Below, one piece after another: positions 55,039-63,066 of a stretch of DNA of 64,000 nucleotides. The first letter of the stretch is position 1, and each line of letters opens with the position of its first letter. Source of the stretch: Pseudarthrobacter sp. MM222 (lineage in GTDB: Bacteria > Actinomycetota > Actinomycetes > Actinomycetales > Micrococcaceae); the NCBI RefSeq assembly GCF_947090775.1, contig NZ_OX352321.1, positions 1,736,001 through 1,800,000 on the forward strand, given 5' to 3'. The position numbers and the translations under genes are program-made. Below the pieces are notes generated by a model. It ran no database searches, was not told the origin of the DNA, and worked only from the letters and a program-made list of their open reading frames with translations.

Positions 55039-56076
55039 TTGGTACAGATCGAACAGCTCGCCGCCCGCACCCCGGCAGTTTCAGTGGATGAACTCCTCAA
55101 CGGTTTTTATCCCTCGCCGCGCTTCGGTGAGGTGTCGTTTTCCAGCTACCGGCCGGATCCGTCCCAGCCCAGCCAGTCCGCCGCGGTCCGGGCCCTCGAA
55201 GGATTCGCGGCCGGAGTAGGCGCGCGAGACGGCGACGGACTCTTCAAGCGATTGTTCGGCAAGAAGGACACCTCACGCGCCGGGATCTATCTCGACGGCG
55301 GCTTCGGCGTGGGCAAGACCCACTTGCTGGCCTCGCTCTGGCACGCCGCCCCCGGGCCGAAGGCCTTCGGCACCTTTGTCGAATACACAAACCTGGTGGG
55401 CGCGCTGTCCTTCCGCAAAACCGTGGAGGCGCTGAGCCACTACAGGCTCGTCTGCATCGATGAATTTGAGCTCGACGATCCGGGCGACACCGTGCTGATG
55501 TCCCGGCTGATGCGTGAACTGGCCGACGCCGGCGTCAAGCTCGCGGCGACCTCCAACACCCTGCCCGGCTCCCTCGGCGACGGCCGCTTTGCCGCCGTCG
55601 ACTTCGCCCGCGAGATCCAGGTCCTGGCGGACCAGTTCGACGTCGTGAGGATCGACGGCGAGGACTTCCGGCACCGCGGCCTCCCGGCCGCGCCGTTGCC
55701 CTTGCGCAACGACGACCTCACGCATCACATGCATGCCGAATTCGACGGCAAAACGGTGGCGCGCGACGAGTTCAGCACCCTGATCAACCACCTGGCTGGC
55801 GTCCACCCGAGCCGCTACCGCCAGTTGCTGGACGGCATCGAAGGCGTAGTGTGGAAGAACGTGCACACCATCACGGAACAGGCCGTCGCGCTGCGCTTTG
55901 TGGTGCTTGCGGACCGGCTCTATGACAAGGACGTCCCAATCCTGGCGAGCGGTGTTCCCTTCGACCAGTTGTTCACCGAGGAAATGATGACCGGGGGATA
56001 CACGAAGAAGTATTACCGGGCTGTGTCCCGGCTTACCGCCCTGGCACGCGAGGGCCAGAACCACGAGCCCTCCTAG
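55039..56076 (+). CDS. zapE: Cell division protein ZapE (AFG1-like ATPase)
   Basis: 345 residues. An AAA+ ATPase of the AFG1/ZapE family, which in E. coli acts on the Z-ring during division. Walker A is DGGFGVGKTH (Gly87-Thr94) and Walker B CIDEFELDDPG (Asp141/Glu142). The ending RALSRL-like stretch YRAVSRLTALAREG is typical. The TTG start at 55039 has only a weak CGGA ahead, but a TATTCT -10 box at 55000-55005 fits a 26-base leader. Specific role in actinobacteria is unproven. Confidence 0.9.
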   Translation: MVQIEQLAARTPAVSVDELLNGFYPSPRFGEVSFSSYRPDPSQPSQSAAVRALEGFAAGVGARDGDGLFKRLFGKKDTSRAGIYLDGGFGVGKTHLLASLWHAAPGPKAFGTFVEYTNLVGALSFRKTVEALSHYRLVCIDEFELDDPGDTVLMSRLMRELADAGVKLAATSNTLPGSLGDGRFAAVDFAREIQVLADQFDVVRIDGEDFRHRGLPAAPLPLRNDDLTHHMHAEFDGKTVARDEFSTLINHLAGVHPSRYRQLLDGIEGVVWKNVHTITEQAVALRFVVLADRLYDKDVPILASGVPFDQLFTEEMMTGGYTKKYYRAVSRLTALAREGQNHEPS

Positions 56077-56174
56077 TCCCTAAACGCCCCTAAACAGCGA
56101 CGCGGAGTTGCTGGCGGCTCATTCCCGGTTGGGGATGGGCCGGAGTGACTCCGCGTTGTTCGTTAAGGCGTTGC

Positions 56175-56370
56175 TGAGGGCTTGCGGCGCAGCTGAGGGC
56201 TTGTAGCGCAGTTGAGGGCTTGTAGCGCAGTTGAGGGCTTGTAGCGCAGTTGAGGGCTTGTAGCGCAGCCGGGGGGCTTTGGGCGCAGCCGGGGGGCTTT
56301 GGGCGCAGCCAGGGGGCTTTGGGCGCAGCCGGGGGGCTTCCGGCGCGAGCCGGGGGGCTTCGGGCGCAGC
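56175..56370. repeat. Minisatellite of 19/20-bp units, ten copies
   Basis: Five 19-bp units close to TGAGGGCTTGTAGCGCAGT run at 56175-56269, and five 20/21-bp units close to CGGGGGGCTTTGGGCGCAGC at 56270-56370. The two types are related, one grown from the other. They fill most of the 391-base gene-free gap after zapE. There are no spacers, so this is not a CRISPR array. Frames through it are not genes. Confidence 0.9.
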
Positions 56371-56467
56371 CGGGGGCGAGGCCGCTTGTAAGCCCGACGG
56401 GGTCCTTAAACGCCGAAGGCGCCGGCGCCGCCTCTCGGCGGGACCGGCACCTCGCTGACGTTCTTGG

Positions 56468-56755
56468 TTAGAGACCCTGCTGCCGGGGTTCGCCGGTAAC
56501 AGGGGGCTCAACGTTGACGGGAGGCTGTCCGGCCACCGGAGGCTGCCCGGCCGCCGGCGTAGTGCCAGGCGTGCCGTTCTGCTTGTCCACGAAGTCGGAA
56601 GCGCCCCGCTGAACGGAATCGATCTTGTCGGCGTGCTTTCCGCCGGTCTTGGAGTCGACGAAATCGCCGGCCTTTTCGATACCGTTCTTGATGGCCTCGT
56701 GATTGCCACCAATAACTTGCTGAGCCTTGCCCTTTAGATCGTCAAGTAAACCCAC
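56468..56755 (-). CDS. MT0933-type antitoxin-like protein
   Basis: 95 residues from GTG 56755, with GGAGG 5 nt upstream. The start GLLDDLKGKAQQVIGGNHEA and then IKNGIEKAGDFVDSKTGGKH match the small Rv0909/MT0933 antitoxin family. The C-terminus is a Pro-rich tail with GQPPVAGQPPV and EPPVTGEP repeats. No Rv0910-type toxin gene lies next to it, so it is an orphan and may have a role other than antitoxin. It lies between a minisatellite and the tRNA array. Confidence 0.8.
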   Translation of the reverse strand: MGLLDDLKGKAQQVIGGNHEAIKNGIEKAGDFVDSKTGGKHADKIDSVQRGASDFVDKQNGTPGTTPAAGQPPVAGQPPVNVEPPVTGEPRQQGL

Positions 56756-56870
56756 GGGCACCTCCCTTCGGTCGCGGAGCCAGATCGCTCCTTGCGTTTT
56801 CCACCCTAGTCGGCGCTGGTGGGAGTGCCAAGGGTGTCCGCCCTCAGGGGAATAGGCAGAAAAAGGGTAC

Positions 56871-56897
56871 AAAAAAAGCAGCTCCGGGGGAGCTGCT
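56871..56897 (-). terminator. Intrinsic terminator of the tRNA array
   Basis: On the minus strand AGCAGCTCC, a three-base loop, GGAGCTGCT and a run of six T follow the last tRNA. It is a textbook rho-independent terminator. Confidence 0.9.
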
Positions 56898-56901
56898 TTC
56901 A

Positions 56902-56976
56902 TGGTGGGCGATACTGGGATCGAACCAGTGACCTCTTCCGTGTCAGGGAAGCGCGCTACCGCTGCGCCAATCGCCC
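56902..56976 (-). tRNA. tRNA-Val(GAC), copy 2
   Basis: Full cloverleaf read on the minus strand: acceptor GGGCGAT/ATCGCCC, anticodon stem CTTCC/GGAAG with loop CTGACAC, T-loop TTCGATC. Anticodon GAC reads valine GUC/GUU. The 3' CCA is encoded. It is identical to the copy at 57153-57227. Confidence 0.95.
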
Positions 56977-57024
56977 GCAACCGGAAGGATCCGGAGTGGA
57001 GTTGTAAATTCTGGCCAAACAGAG

Positions 57025-57097
<73 letters not shown>

Positions 57098-57152
57098 ATT
57101 TAGTCCATGCCGGCTGGGCCGGTGGTACTGGATCAAGCAAGTTGCCTTGCTT

Positions 57153-57227
57153 TGGTGGGCGATACTGGGATCGAACCAGTGACCTCTTCCGTGTCAGGGA
57201 AGCGCGCTACCGCTGCGCCAATCGCCC
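57153..57227 (-). tRNA. tRNA-Val(GAC), copy 1
   Basis: Same sequence as the copy at 56902-56976, including the encoded CCA. Anticodon GAC. Confidence 0.95.
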
Positions 57228-57266
57228 CTTGCAACCGGCCGGAACCGGAAACCAGGGTTTTCACCG

Positions 57267-57337
57267 AGGTGGGTACGGGATTCGAACCCGTGTATACGGC
57301 TTTGCAGGCCGCTGCCTCGCCTCTCGGCCAACCCACC
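57267..57337 (-). tRNA. tRNA-Cys(GCA)
   Basis: Acceptor GGTGGGT/ACCCACC with discriminator U as in bacterial tRNA-Cys, anticodon loop CTGCAAA giving GCA, T-loop TTCGAAT. Single copy in the array. Confidence 0.95.
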
Positions 57338-57383
57338 GTGTAGACAGGATTCCGAAGAACCTTTGCCGTGACAGTGTCCTGCG

Positions 57384-57456
<73 letters not shown>

Positions 57457-57818
57457 ATTATTGTCAGCAATTCCGCGCCGCAATCGGCATTTCCTCGCGT
57501 TCCAACGAGTAAGAACTCTATAGGAGGTTCAGGGAATCCACAAATCGCGACGTCCAAGTCAGACGTGATGCCCCGTGCATCCTTGGATTCTAGGCGTTTT
57601 TGCGAATTACAGGCTTGTAATTAGCTCCGGCACTTTGATGGAAGTCAGCAGAGCGACAGAGCTGCCAAGGCGGCTCGGCGGGGGGATACCCGGCCGGTCG
57701 GTGCCGGAGTGCCCGCATCGGCGTACCGCAATCGTTGCTTAAGGGAGCGGTGTCAGTGCAGCGGGGGACGGGCCGATTTCAAATATCCGCCGGGGTGGGC
57801 TAGCATTCAATGGCATTG
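57457..57818. other. Divergent promoter region between tRNA genes
   Basis: About 360 bases without a protein gene. The left part is AT-richer than its surroundings and should drive the leftward tRNA array. On the right, TAGCAT at 57801-57806 is the likely -10 box for tRNA-Val(CAC). CTCCGGCAC near 57625 and GTGCCGGAG near 57701 are distant complements of unclear meaning. Confidence 0.5.
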
Positions 57819-57890
57819 GGGCGATTGGCGCAGTGGTAGCGCGCTTCGTTCACACCGAAGAGGTCACTGGTTCGAACCCAGTATCGCCCA
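57819..57890 (+). tRNA. tRNA-Val(CAC)
   Basis: Acceptor GGGCGAT/ATCGCCC, anticodon stem CTTCG/CGAAG with loop TTCACAC, T-loop TTCGAAC. Anticodon CAC reads valine GUG. CCA is not encoded. It is close in sequence to the Val(GAC) genes, differing mainly in the anticodon arm. A terminator follows. Confidence 0.95.
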
Positions 57891-57897
57891 CCCCGAT

Positions 57898-57940
57898 AAA
57901 TGGTCCGTTCCGCTCCCTGAGCGGGACGGACCATTTTGTT
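57898..57940 (+). terminator. Intrinsic terminator of tRNA-Val(CAC)
   Basis: AATGGTCCGTTCCGCTC pairs with GAGCGGGACGGACCATT over 17 positions with one G-U pair and a CCT loop, followed by TTGTTTT. Confidence 0.9.
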
Positions 57941-57943
57941 TTC

Positions 57944-58109
57944 GGTCCTTGCTGCGGGCGACTGCTGCGGTGCTGCCAGGGCGCGTGCTTGGGTCCTTGC
58001 TGCGGGCGACTGCTGCGGTGCTGCCAGGGCGCCTGCTTGGGTCCTTGCTGCGGGTGACTGCTGCGGTGCTGCCAGGGCGCCTGCTTGGGTCCTTGCTGCG
58101 GGCGTGCGG
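57944..58109. repeat. 48-bp tandem repeat, 3.4 copies
   Basis: Units at 57944-57991, 57992-58039 and 58040-58087, plus a partial copy to about 58109. Each begins GGTCCTTGCTGCGGG and they differ at only a few positions. The length is a multiple of three, so frames stay open on both strands, but none has a believable start or product. It lies directly after the tRNA terminator and before the nuclease gene. Confidence 0.9.
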
Positions 58110-58170
58110 CTGGCCGCGGCTGGATCGTTGTCTTGCTTCCAATGTCCGACCCCCGTGAAAGAGTTTTTCC

Positions 58171-59016
58171 ATGACCGCTCCACTTCTTGCCCATGCCACG
58201 GACTACGGCCGGATGTATGCACGATCCACGTCCGAGCAGTTCTCCGTGCCGTCCATTACGACCGTGATTGGTCAGCAGCCCCACGGTCTCGACGGCTGGT
58301 TCGGGTACATGGGAGCCAACAGCCTCGCCCAGGACCCCACGCTGCCCGGCATTTTGGGCAGCCCCGCGAAGGTGCGTCAAGCGGTAAGCCGCGCCGCCAA
58401 GGCGGCAGAGTCGTACCGGGACGACGCCGCCAAACGCGGGGACCGCGTCCACAATTACTGCGAGCAGGTCGCCCTCCGCGCCCTAGGCCGGCCGCATCAG
58501 ATGGTGGAGACCCGTGAGGCGCTGGCCGCCAACGGCGAGGAAGCCTTTGCTGCGCGCTTCGACGAGTGGTGGGAACTCTTCCAGGTGGAGCCGATCGCGC
58601 CGGAAATCACGGTCTGGAACAAAACCGTCGGCTATGCGGGCACCCTGGACCTCGTCGCCAAGATCAACGGCCGCATCTGCCTTATCGACTACAAAACCAA
58701 GGGCACCAGCCGTGATGGCACGGTCAAACCCCTCGACGACAAGGTTGTCATGCAACTGGTCGCTGGCATGAAGGCCGAGGAAAGCCTTGTGGATCCCGTG
58801 GCAGGGGAGTGGGAGTCCTGGAAACACGGCGACTCCCCGATCCTGTTGGCAGTTGCTGTCGGCCAGACCGAAGTGCGCCCGCAGCGCGCCAACCCGGACG
58901 TCTTGAAACACCACTGGTGGAAGTTTTGCGCCCTTCGGCGGGTCTGGGAAATGTCCGCAGACACCGCTACGGCCGGGACTGCACTGCTCCCGCTCGCTCC
59001 GCCCCCACAACGCTGA
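58171..59016 (+). CDS. PD-(D/E)XK nuclease, Cas4/RecB-like
   Basis: 281 residues. The RecB/Cas4-type motifs are all placed: His94 (RGDRVHNYCE), Glu145 (APEITVWN), Asp160 (GTLDLVAK), Asp173-x-Lys175 (LIDYKTKG) and Gln195 (VMQLVAG). This is the metal-dependent nuclease core of exonucleases, without the four iron-sulfur Cys of Cas4. N-terminal PSITTVIGQQP resembles phage-type exonucleases. No phage genes or cas genes lie nearby. It follows a tRNA gene and a tandem repeat, a usual landing site for mobile DNA. Function unproven. Confidence 0.78.
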   Translation: MTAPLLAHATDYGRMYARSTSEQFSVPSITTVIGQQPHGLDGWFGYMGANSLAQDPTLPGILGSPAKVRQAVSRAAKAAESYRDDAAKRGDRVHNYCEQVALRALGRPHQMVETREALAANGEEAFAARFDEWWELFQVEPIAPEITVWNKTVGYAGTLDLVAKINGRICLIDYKTKGTSRDGTVKPLDDKVVMQLVAGMKAEESLVDPVAGEWESWKHGDSPILLAVAVGQTEVRPQRANPDVLKHHWWKFCALRRVWEMSADTATAGTALLPLAPPPQR

Positions 59017-59354
59017 GGACTCCGGCGGCCGTTCGCCCCGCCGCGTAGCCGGTTGCTCCGCCGCGTAATGGTTCCGCGGTTGGATCAGTCTCAGTTTTTG
59101 GCCGCTCGCACCCACTGGCTGCCGACTTCCCAAGTGGGCCTGACGCGTCACGCCGTCACTGGACAAGCCAAATGTGTTCTGGTGGCCCGCGGAAACAGGT
59201 CAGCTAGCCTCACAGAGCGCGGCCGTTCGCCTTGTCCTGCTGTGCTGCTGTCCTGTTGTTGTGGGCCCGCTCGGCGCCGCCACTCTGGCGGCTGGGCCGC
59301 TGGCGGCTGGGCCGCTGGCGGCTGGCCGCTGGCCGCCGGTCGTCAGGTTGTGTG
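59017..59354. other. Gene-free gap with low-complexity GC repeats
   Basis: About 340 bases between the nuclease and HNH genes, which converge here. The right part (59284-59340) is built from 15-bp units close to CTGGCGGCTGGGCCG. I see no gene; a terminator for both neighbours is expected but not evident. Confidence 0.55.
59284..59340. repeat. 15-bp GC-rich tandem repeat
   Basis: CTGGCGGCTGGGCCG occurs twice in tandem and then decays into CTGGCGGCTGG and CCGCTGGCCGCCGG. It lies 14 bases from the HNH gene stop. Confidence 0.6.
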
Positions 59355-61328
59355 TCAGGCGATTAGGGGGTGGCGGTCGGGGTGGAAGAAGGTGTTGCGG
59401 CGGGGCCGTTGGCGGGGGTCCAAGTGTGGGGGCGGGATGAACCACGGGACTCCGGTGCGGAGCTGGATGGTCCAGTGTTCCTTGTGGATCAGATGGTGGT
59501 GGTGGGAACAGAGCAGCGTTCCGTTGTCGGTTCCGGTGCTGCCGCCGCGGGACCAGTAGCTGATGTGGTGGGCCTCGCACCAGGGCGCGGGGATGGTGCA
59601 GCCGGGGAAGCTGCAGCCCTGATCGCGCGCGGTGAGGGCTTTGCGGATGTGGGGCGGGAAGATTCTCGAGCTCCGGCCGATGTCCAGGATCCTGCCCTCG
59701 CCGCCGAGCAGGACCGGGATGATGTCGGCGTCGCAGGCAATCTTCCGGGCGGTCGAGGCGGTGACGGGGCCGGTGAACAGCAGCGTCCCGGTGCGTTCCT
59801 GTCGCTCGAAGACTGGCCGCCCGGAGCCTGGGGAACTCCCGGCCGCGTCTGTTCCCGCCGGGGAGCCGGGTTCGTCCGGGGTGTTGTCCTCAAGCCGGAG
59901 CCGGGTGAGGAGGTCGCGGTAGTCGATGGTGACCATGACCTGGGGGCGGAGTCCGCCGGTGGCCGGGAGGGTGCCGGCGGCGAGGGCGACCTTGGCGGCG
60001 CCGACGAGTCCGTCGAGGAGTTTTTGTGGCCGCGTCCGGAGATCCAGGACCGCGGGCGGATCGGCGTCCGGGGCACCGGCAAAGGCCGTGCCGGGCGCGG
60101 CCGCTTCATCGGCTGCTCCTGCCGCCTCCACAGCGCTGGAGACGCCCGGCGGGGCAGCTTCCGCAGCGAAGACCGGCCCGGCGCCCGGGACGCCCCCGGC
60201 CCGAATGCTGGCACCGGCGTGGCCGTCCTGTGTGGGGACGAAGCCGTCCGCGGCGGCGGTTCCGTCGGTCGCGGCCTGGCCGGGTGTTGCGTGACCGACC
60301 GTGGGGCCGTTAGCGGTGTCCGGGGTGGGTGTTCGGGGGTTCGTGGCGGTGTTCATGACCGCGAGGAGGTGTTCGAACTGTTCGGCGGTCGCGAAGATTT
60401 CCAGGTGGTGCAGGCCGTGGCGGGGTTTGCGGATGAAGGCGCCCTGGAGCTGGCGGAGCAGTTCCTCGGAGGGTTCGGCGCCGTCCTGGTCGATTGCGTC
60501 GGTCCAGCTCCGGGCGACGCGGACGAGGAAGTCGGGGTCGTTTTCGGCCGCGGTCCGGGTCAGGGCGTGTTCCATCCGGGCCGAGGTCTCGACGTCGCAG
60601 GCGTGCCGGACCCGGTCCAGCGCGACGGTGATGATGCTCGCGGCCCGGGACGCGACCTCGGCGGACGCGACCGCGGCGCCGAGCTCCGCACGGACCGGCG
60701 GCAGCAGTTCCCGGCCGCCGAACCGGGTCCGGGGCAGCAGGTCCTCGGCGAGGGCGAGCCGGCGCCGGGCCTCCGGGGCGCTGATCCGCAACCGGGCCCG
60801 CAGGAACTCCGTAGTGTTCCGGTACCCGTCATCCACGGCGTCCGAGTCACCCGCGGGACCGTCCGTCGCCCCGCCCGTCACCCCGTCCGACGCCCGGTCC
60901 GCGGGACCGTCCGTCGCCCCGTACTTGTCCAGCGTCCCGGCGGCTGCTGCAACAGCGCCCGCGGCTGCTGCAACAGCGCCCGGGCTGCCGCCGCTGCCGC
61001 CGGCGGATGGATTTGGGTCCCGCCAGCCGGTAGTCCAGCCGGGGATTGCGGCGCGCGCGGCGCGGCCAGCGTTGGCCGTGGCTTGCTTCCGCGTTCGGTC
61101 CACGGCCGCGGCCGCGACGAGCTGCAGGTACTCCATCGTGCGGGAGAGTTCCTCCACCTGGCCGGCAAAGTCGGACGCGGCCCGGAATCCCCAGGACGCC
61201 GCGTCAGCTACCGCCGTCGAACTCACCCTCTGAAGCACCGCGAGAGCGTCCGTCACACCGGGATACCCGGCCGGGTCGGTGACCCGGTCCGTGTCCTGGA
61301 ACAGAAGGAAATCCCTGATGGCTTCCAT
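59355..61328 (-). CDS. DUF222 / HNH endonuclease (13E12 family)
   Basis: 657 residues. The N-terminal DUF222 domain is helical and Ala-rich (about 60-330), with ATTEFLRARLRISAPEARRR typical. A variable Pro/Gly/Ala linker follows, then the C-terminal HNH domain: GCSFPGCTIPAPWCEAHHIS, a Gly-rich loop, and NGTLLCSHHHHLIHKEHW. Such genes are numerous and mobile-like in Arthrobacter and Mycobacterium; the biological role is unknown. Low-complexity insertions around 140-160 (AAAAGAVAAAAG) are unusual. It may cut DNA in element mobility or defence, which is not shown. Confidence 0.9.
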   Translation of the reverse strand: MEAIRDFLLFQDTDRVTDPAGYPGVTDALAVLQRVSSTAVADAASWGFRAASDFAGQVEELSRTMEYLQLVAAAAVDRTRKQATANAGRAARAAIPGWTTGWRDPNPSAGGSGGSPGAVAAAAGAVAAAAGTLDKYGATDGPADRASDGVTGGATDGPAGDSDAVDDGYRNTTEFLRARLRISAPEARRRLALAEDLLPRTRFGGRELLPPVRAELGAAVASAEVASRAASIITVALDRVRHACDVETSARMEHALTRTAAENDPDFLVRVARSWTDAIDQDGAEPSEELLRQLQGAFIRKPRHGLHHLEIFATAEQFEHLLAVMNTATNPRTPTPDTANGPTVGHATPGQAATDGTAAADGFVPTQDGHAGASIRAGGVPGAGPVFAAEAAPPGVSSAVEAAGAADEAAAPGTAFAGAPDADPPAVLDLRTRPQKLLDGLVGAAKVALAAGTLPATGGLRPQVMVTIDYRDLLTRLRLEDNTPDEPGSPAGTDAAGSSPGSGRPVFERQERTGTLLFTGPVTASTARKIACDADIIPVLLGGEGRILDIGRSSRIFPPHIRKALTARDQGCSFPGCTIPAPWCEAHHISYWSRGGSTGTDNGTLLCSHHHHLIHKEHWTIQLRTGVPWFIPPPHLDPRQRPRRNTFFHPDRHPLIA

Positions 61329-61576
61329 GACTGAATTTCATCACAGAGCTACGACAGTATTAGCGAAATCAGCCTTTACTGCTGCGACCACCAAACAGAG
61401 CCATGTTCCGGACACCTGACACTGCCCTAACGCCCGGCAACCCGCAGCAACCCTGATCAACGGCGCGGCCTCATGGTTCCACCGGGGGCGGATCAGCCGA
61501 CTACGTCCGGGAAGCGGGCCGGGCCAACTAAACTGGTTGGGATCCCGTAGCCGCCCATCGTAAGGACAGATTGCAC

Positions 61577-62149
61577 ATGGCCATTTTGAATATCCGCATC
61601 ATCGGTGATCCTGTGCTCCGCACAGTGGCAGATCCCGTGACGGAATTCGGGCCTGAACTGGCGAAGCTCGTGGCGGATATGACCGAGACCATGGAGGATG
61701 TCGAGGGCGCAGGCCTGGCCGCTCCCCAGGTCGGCGTGAGCCAGCGTGTTTTCACCTACCGCATCGGCGGCGTCGAGGGTCACATCATCAACCCGGTGCT
61801 GGAAAACAGCGAGGACTTCCAACCGGACGAGGTCGAGGGCTGCCTCTCCATCCCGGGACTGGGCTTCCCGGTCCGCCGCCGGCGGCACACCCGTGTCACC
61901 GGGGTTGACCAGCACGGCAATCCTGTCGAGATCGAGGGTGAGGGAATGCTGGCCCGCTGCTTCCAGCACGAGACGGACCACCTCGACGGCATCCTGTTCA
62001 CCGACCGCCTCGACGGCGAGGACCGCAAGGCCGCGCTGCGCGCCATCCGCAACGCCAACTACGACTCGATCACGGAGCAAACGACGGCGAAGCGCGCCAA
62101 GACTGTCGGGTCGAGCTTCGGTGGCGGCTCCTTCGGAAACTCCCAGTGA
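61577..62149 (+). CDS. def: Peptide deformylase
   Basis: 190 residues. It removes the formyl group from new proteins using a metal. Motif 1 GAGLAAPQVGVSQ (44-56), motif 2 EGCLSIPGL with metal ligand Cys89, motif 3 QHETDHLDGIL with His131, Glu132 and His135. ATG 61577 follows AAGGA at 10 nt; an in-frame TTG two codons earlier is less likely. The C-terminus has a Gly-rich tail. It overlaps fmt, its partner in formyl-Met metabolism. Confidence 0.95.
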   Translation: MAILNIRIIGDPVLRTVADPVTEFGPELAKLVADMTETMEDVEGAGLAAPQVGVSQRVFTYRIGGVEGHIINPVLENSEDFQPDEVEGCLSIPGLGFPVRRRRHTRVTGVDQHGNPVEIEGEGMLARCFQHETDHLDGILFTDRLDGEDRKAALRAIRNANYDSITEQTTAKRAKTVGSSFGGGSFGNSQ

Positions 62150-63066
62150 GGGTTCTTTTCGCCGGGACACCCGCCGTAGCAGTCCCGTCCCTGGACGCAC
62201 TCGTCCAGGCAGGATTCGACGTCGTCGCTGTCCTCACCCGACCTGACGCCCCGATTGGACGTAAACGGGTCCTGACGCCGTCGCCGGTCGCAGCGCGGGC
62301 CGCCGAACTTGGCATTGAGATCATCCATGCGGCGAAGGTCGACGCCGGCGTCACCGCCCGGATCGCCGCCGCCGCGCCCGACGTCGCCGCGATCGTGGCC
62401 TACGGCGGACTCATTCCACGGGCCGCCCTAAATGTGCCACGCCACGGCTGGATCAACCTGCACTTCTCCCTGCTGCCAGCCTGGCGCGGAGCCGCGCCAG
62501 TGCAGCGGGCGCTGATCGCCGGCGACGACGTCACCGGCGCCGTCACCTTCCTCCTCGAGGAGGGACTGGACACCGGTCCCGTTTTCGGCACCCTGACCGA
62601 AAGCGTCCGGCCGGACGACACGGCGGGTTCGCTGCTCGAACGGTTGTCGCACAGCGGTGCCGTGCTCCTCTCCCAGACGCTGTCCGCCGTCGACGCCGGC
62701 AAGGCCGCCGCGGTCCCGCAGGCGGGCGATGTCAGCCTGGCTCCAAAACTGACCCTCGACGATGGCCGGCTCGACTGGCGGCAACCGGCGCTGGCGATCG
62801 GGCGGCAGGCGCGCGGCGTCACCCCCGAGCCCGGCGCCTGGACCACCCTGGACGGGCAGCGGGTCAAACTGGAACCAGTGCTGCTCAGGCCCCAGGCCCC
62901 CGCACTGCAACCCGGACGGCTGGCCCTGGACGGCAAGGGCGTCCTGGTTGGCACCGGCTCGCACCCGGTTGAACTCACCCGGATCCAGCCTTCGGGCAAG
63001 AAAATGATGACCGCCGCTGATTGGGCGCGCGGACAGGCAACACTTGAAAGCGTGGTATTCGAATGA
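62146..63066 (+). CDS. fmt: Methionyl-tRNA formyltransferase
   Basis: 306 residues. It formylates initiator Met-tRNA using 10-formyl-THF. The catalytic region has NLHFSLLPAWRGAAPVQRAL with the SLLP motif, and AIVAYGGLIPRAAL before it. The C-terminal tRNA-binding domain starts at about 205. GTG 62146 overlaps the def stop (GTGA). The stop overlaps the rsmB start, so def-fmt-rsmB form one operon, as in many bacteria. Confidence 0.95.
   Translation: MRVLFAGTPAVAVPSLDALVQAGFDVVAVLTRPDAPIGRKRVLTPSPVAARAAELGIEIIHAAKVDAGVTARIAAAAPDVAAIVAYGGLIPRAALNVPRHGWINLHFSLLPAWRGAAPVQRALIAGDDVTGAVTFLLEEGLDTGPVFGTLTESVRPDDTAGSLLERLSHSGAVLLSQTLSAVDAGKAAAVPQAGDVSLAPKLTLDDGRLDWRQPALAIGRQARGVTPEPGAWTTLDGQRVKLEPVLLRPQAPALQPGRLALDGKGVLVGTGSHPVELTRIQPSGKKMMTAADWARGQATLESVVFE

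Noticed and set aside
56175..56370. Possible CRISPR array
   Set aside because: Units are contiguous and drift gradually; there are no spacers and no cas genes.
57625..57709. CTCCGGCAC / GTGCCGGAG inverted pair
   Set aside because: Nine-base complements 67 bases apart in GC-rich DNA are expected by chance; no conserved structure lies between.
57936..58517. Cys/Ala repeat protein encoded by the 48-bp repeat
   Set aside because: Frames stay open only because the unit length is a multiple of three; the start is inside a terminator and the frame runs out of phase into the nuclease gene.
59370..61334. 654-codon plus-strand frame opposite the DUF222-HNH gene
   Set aside because: Antisense shadow; the minus-strand product has full DUF222 and HNH motifs, while this one is low-complexity Gly/Arg.
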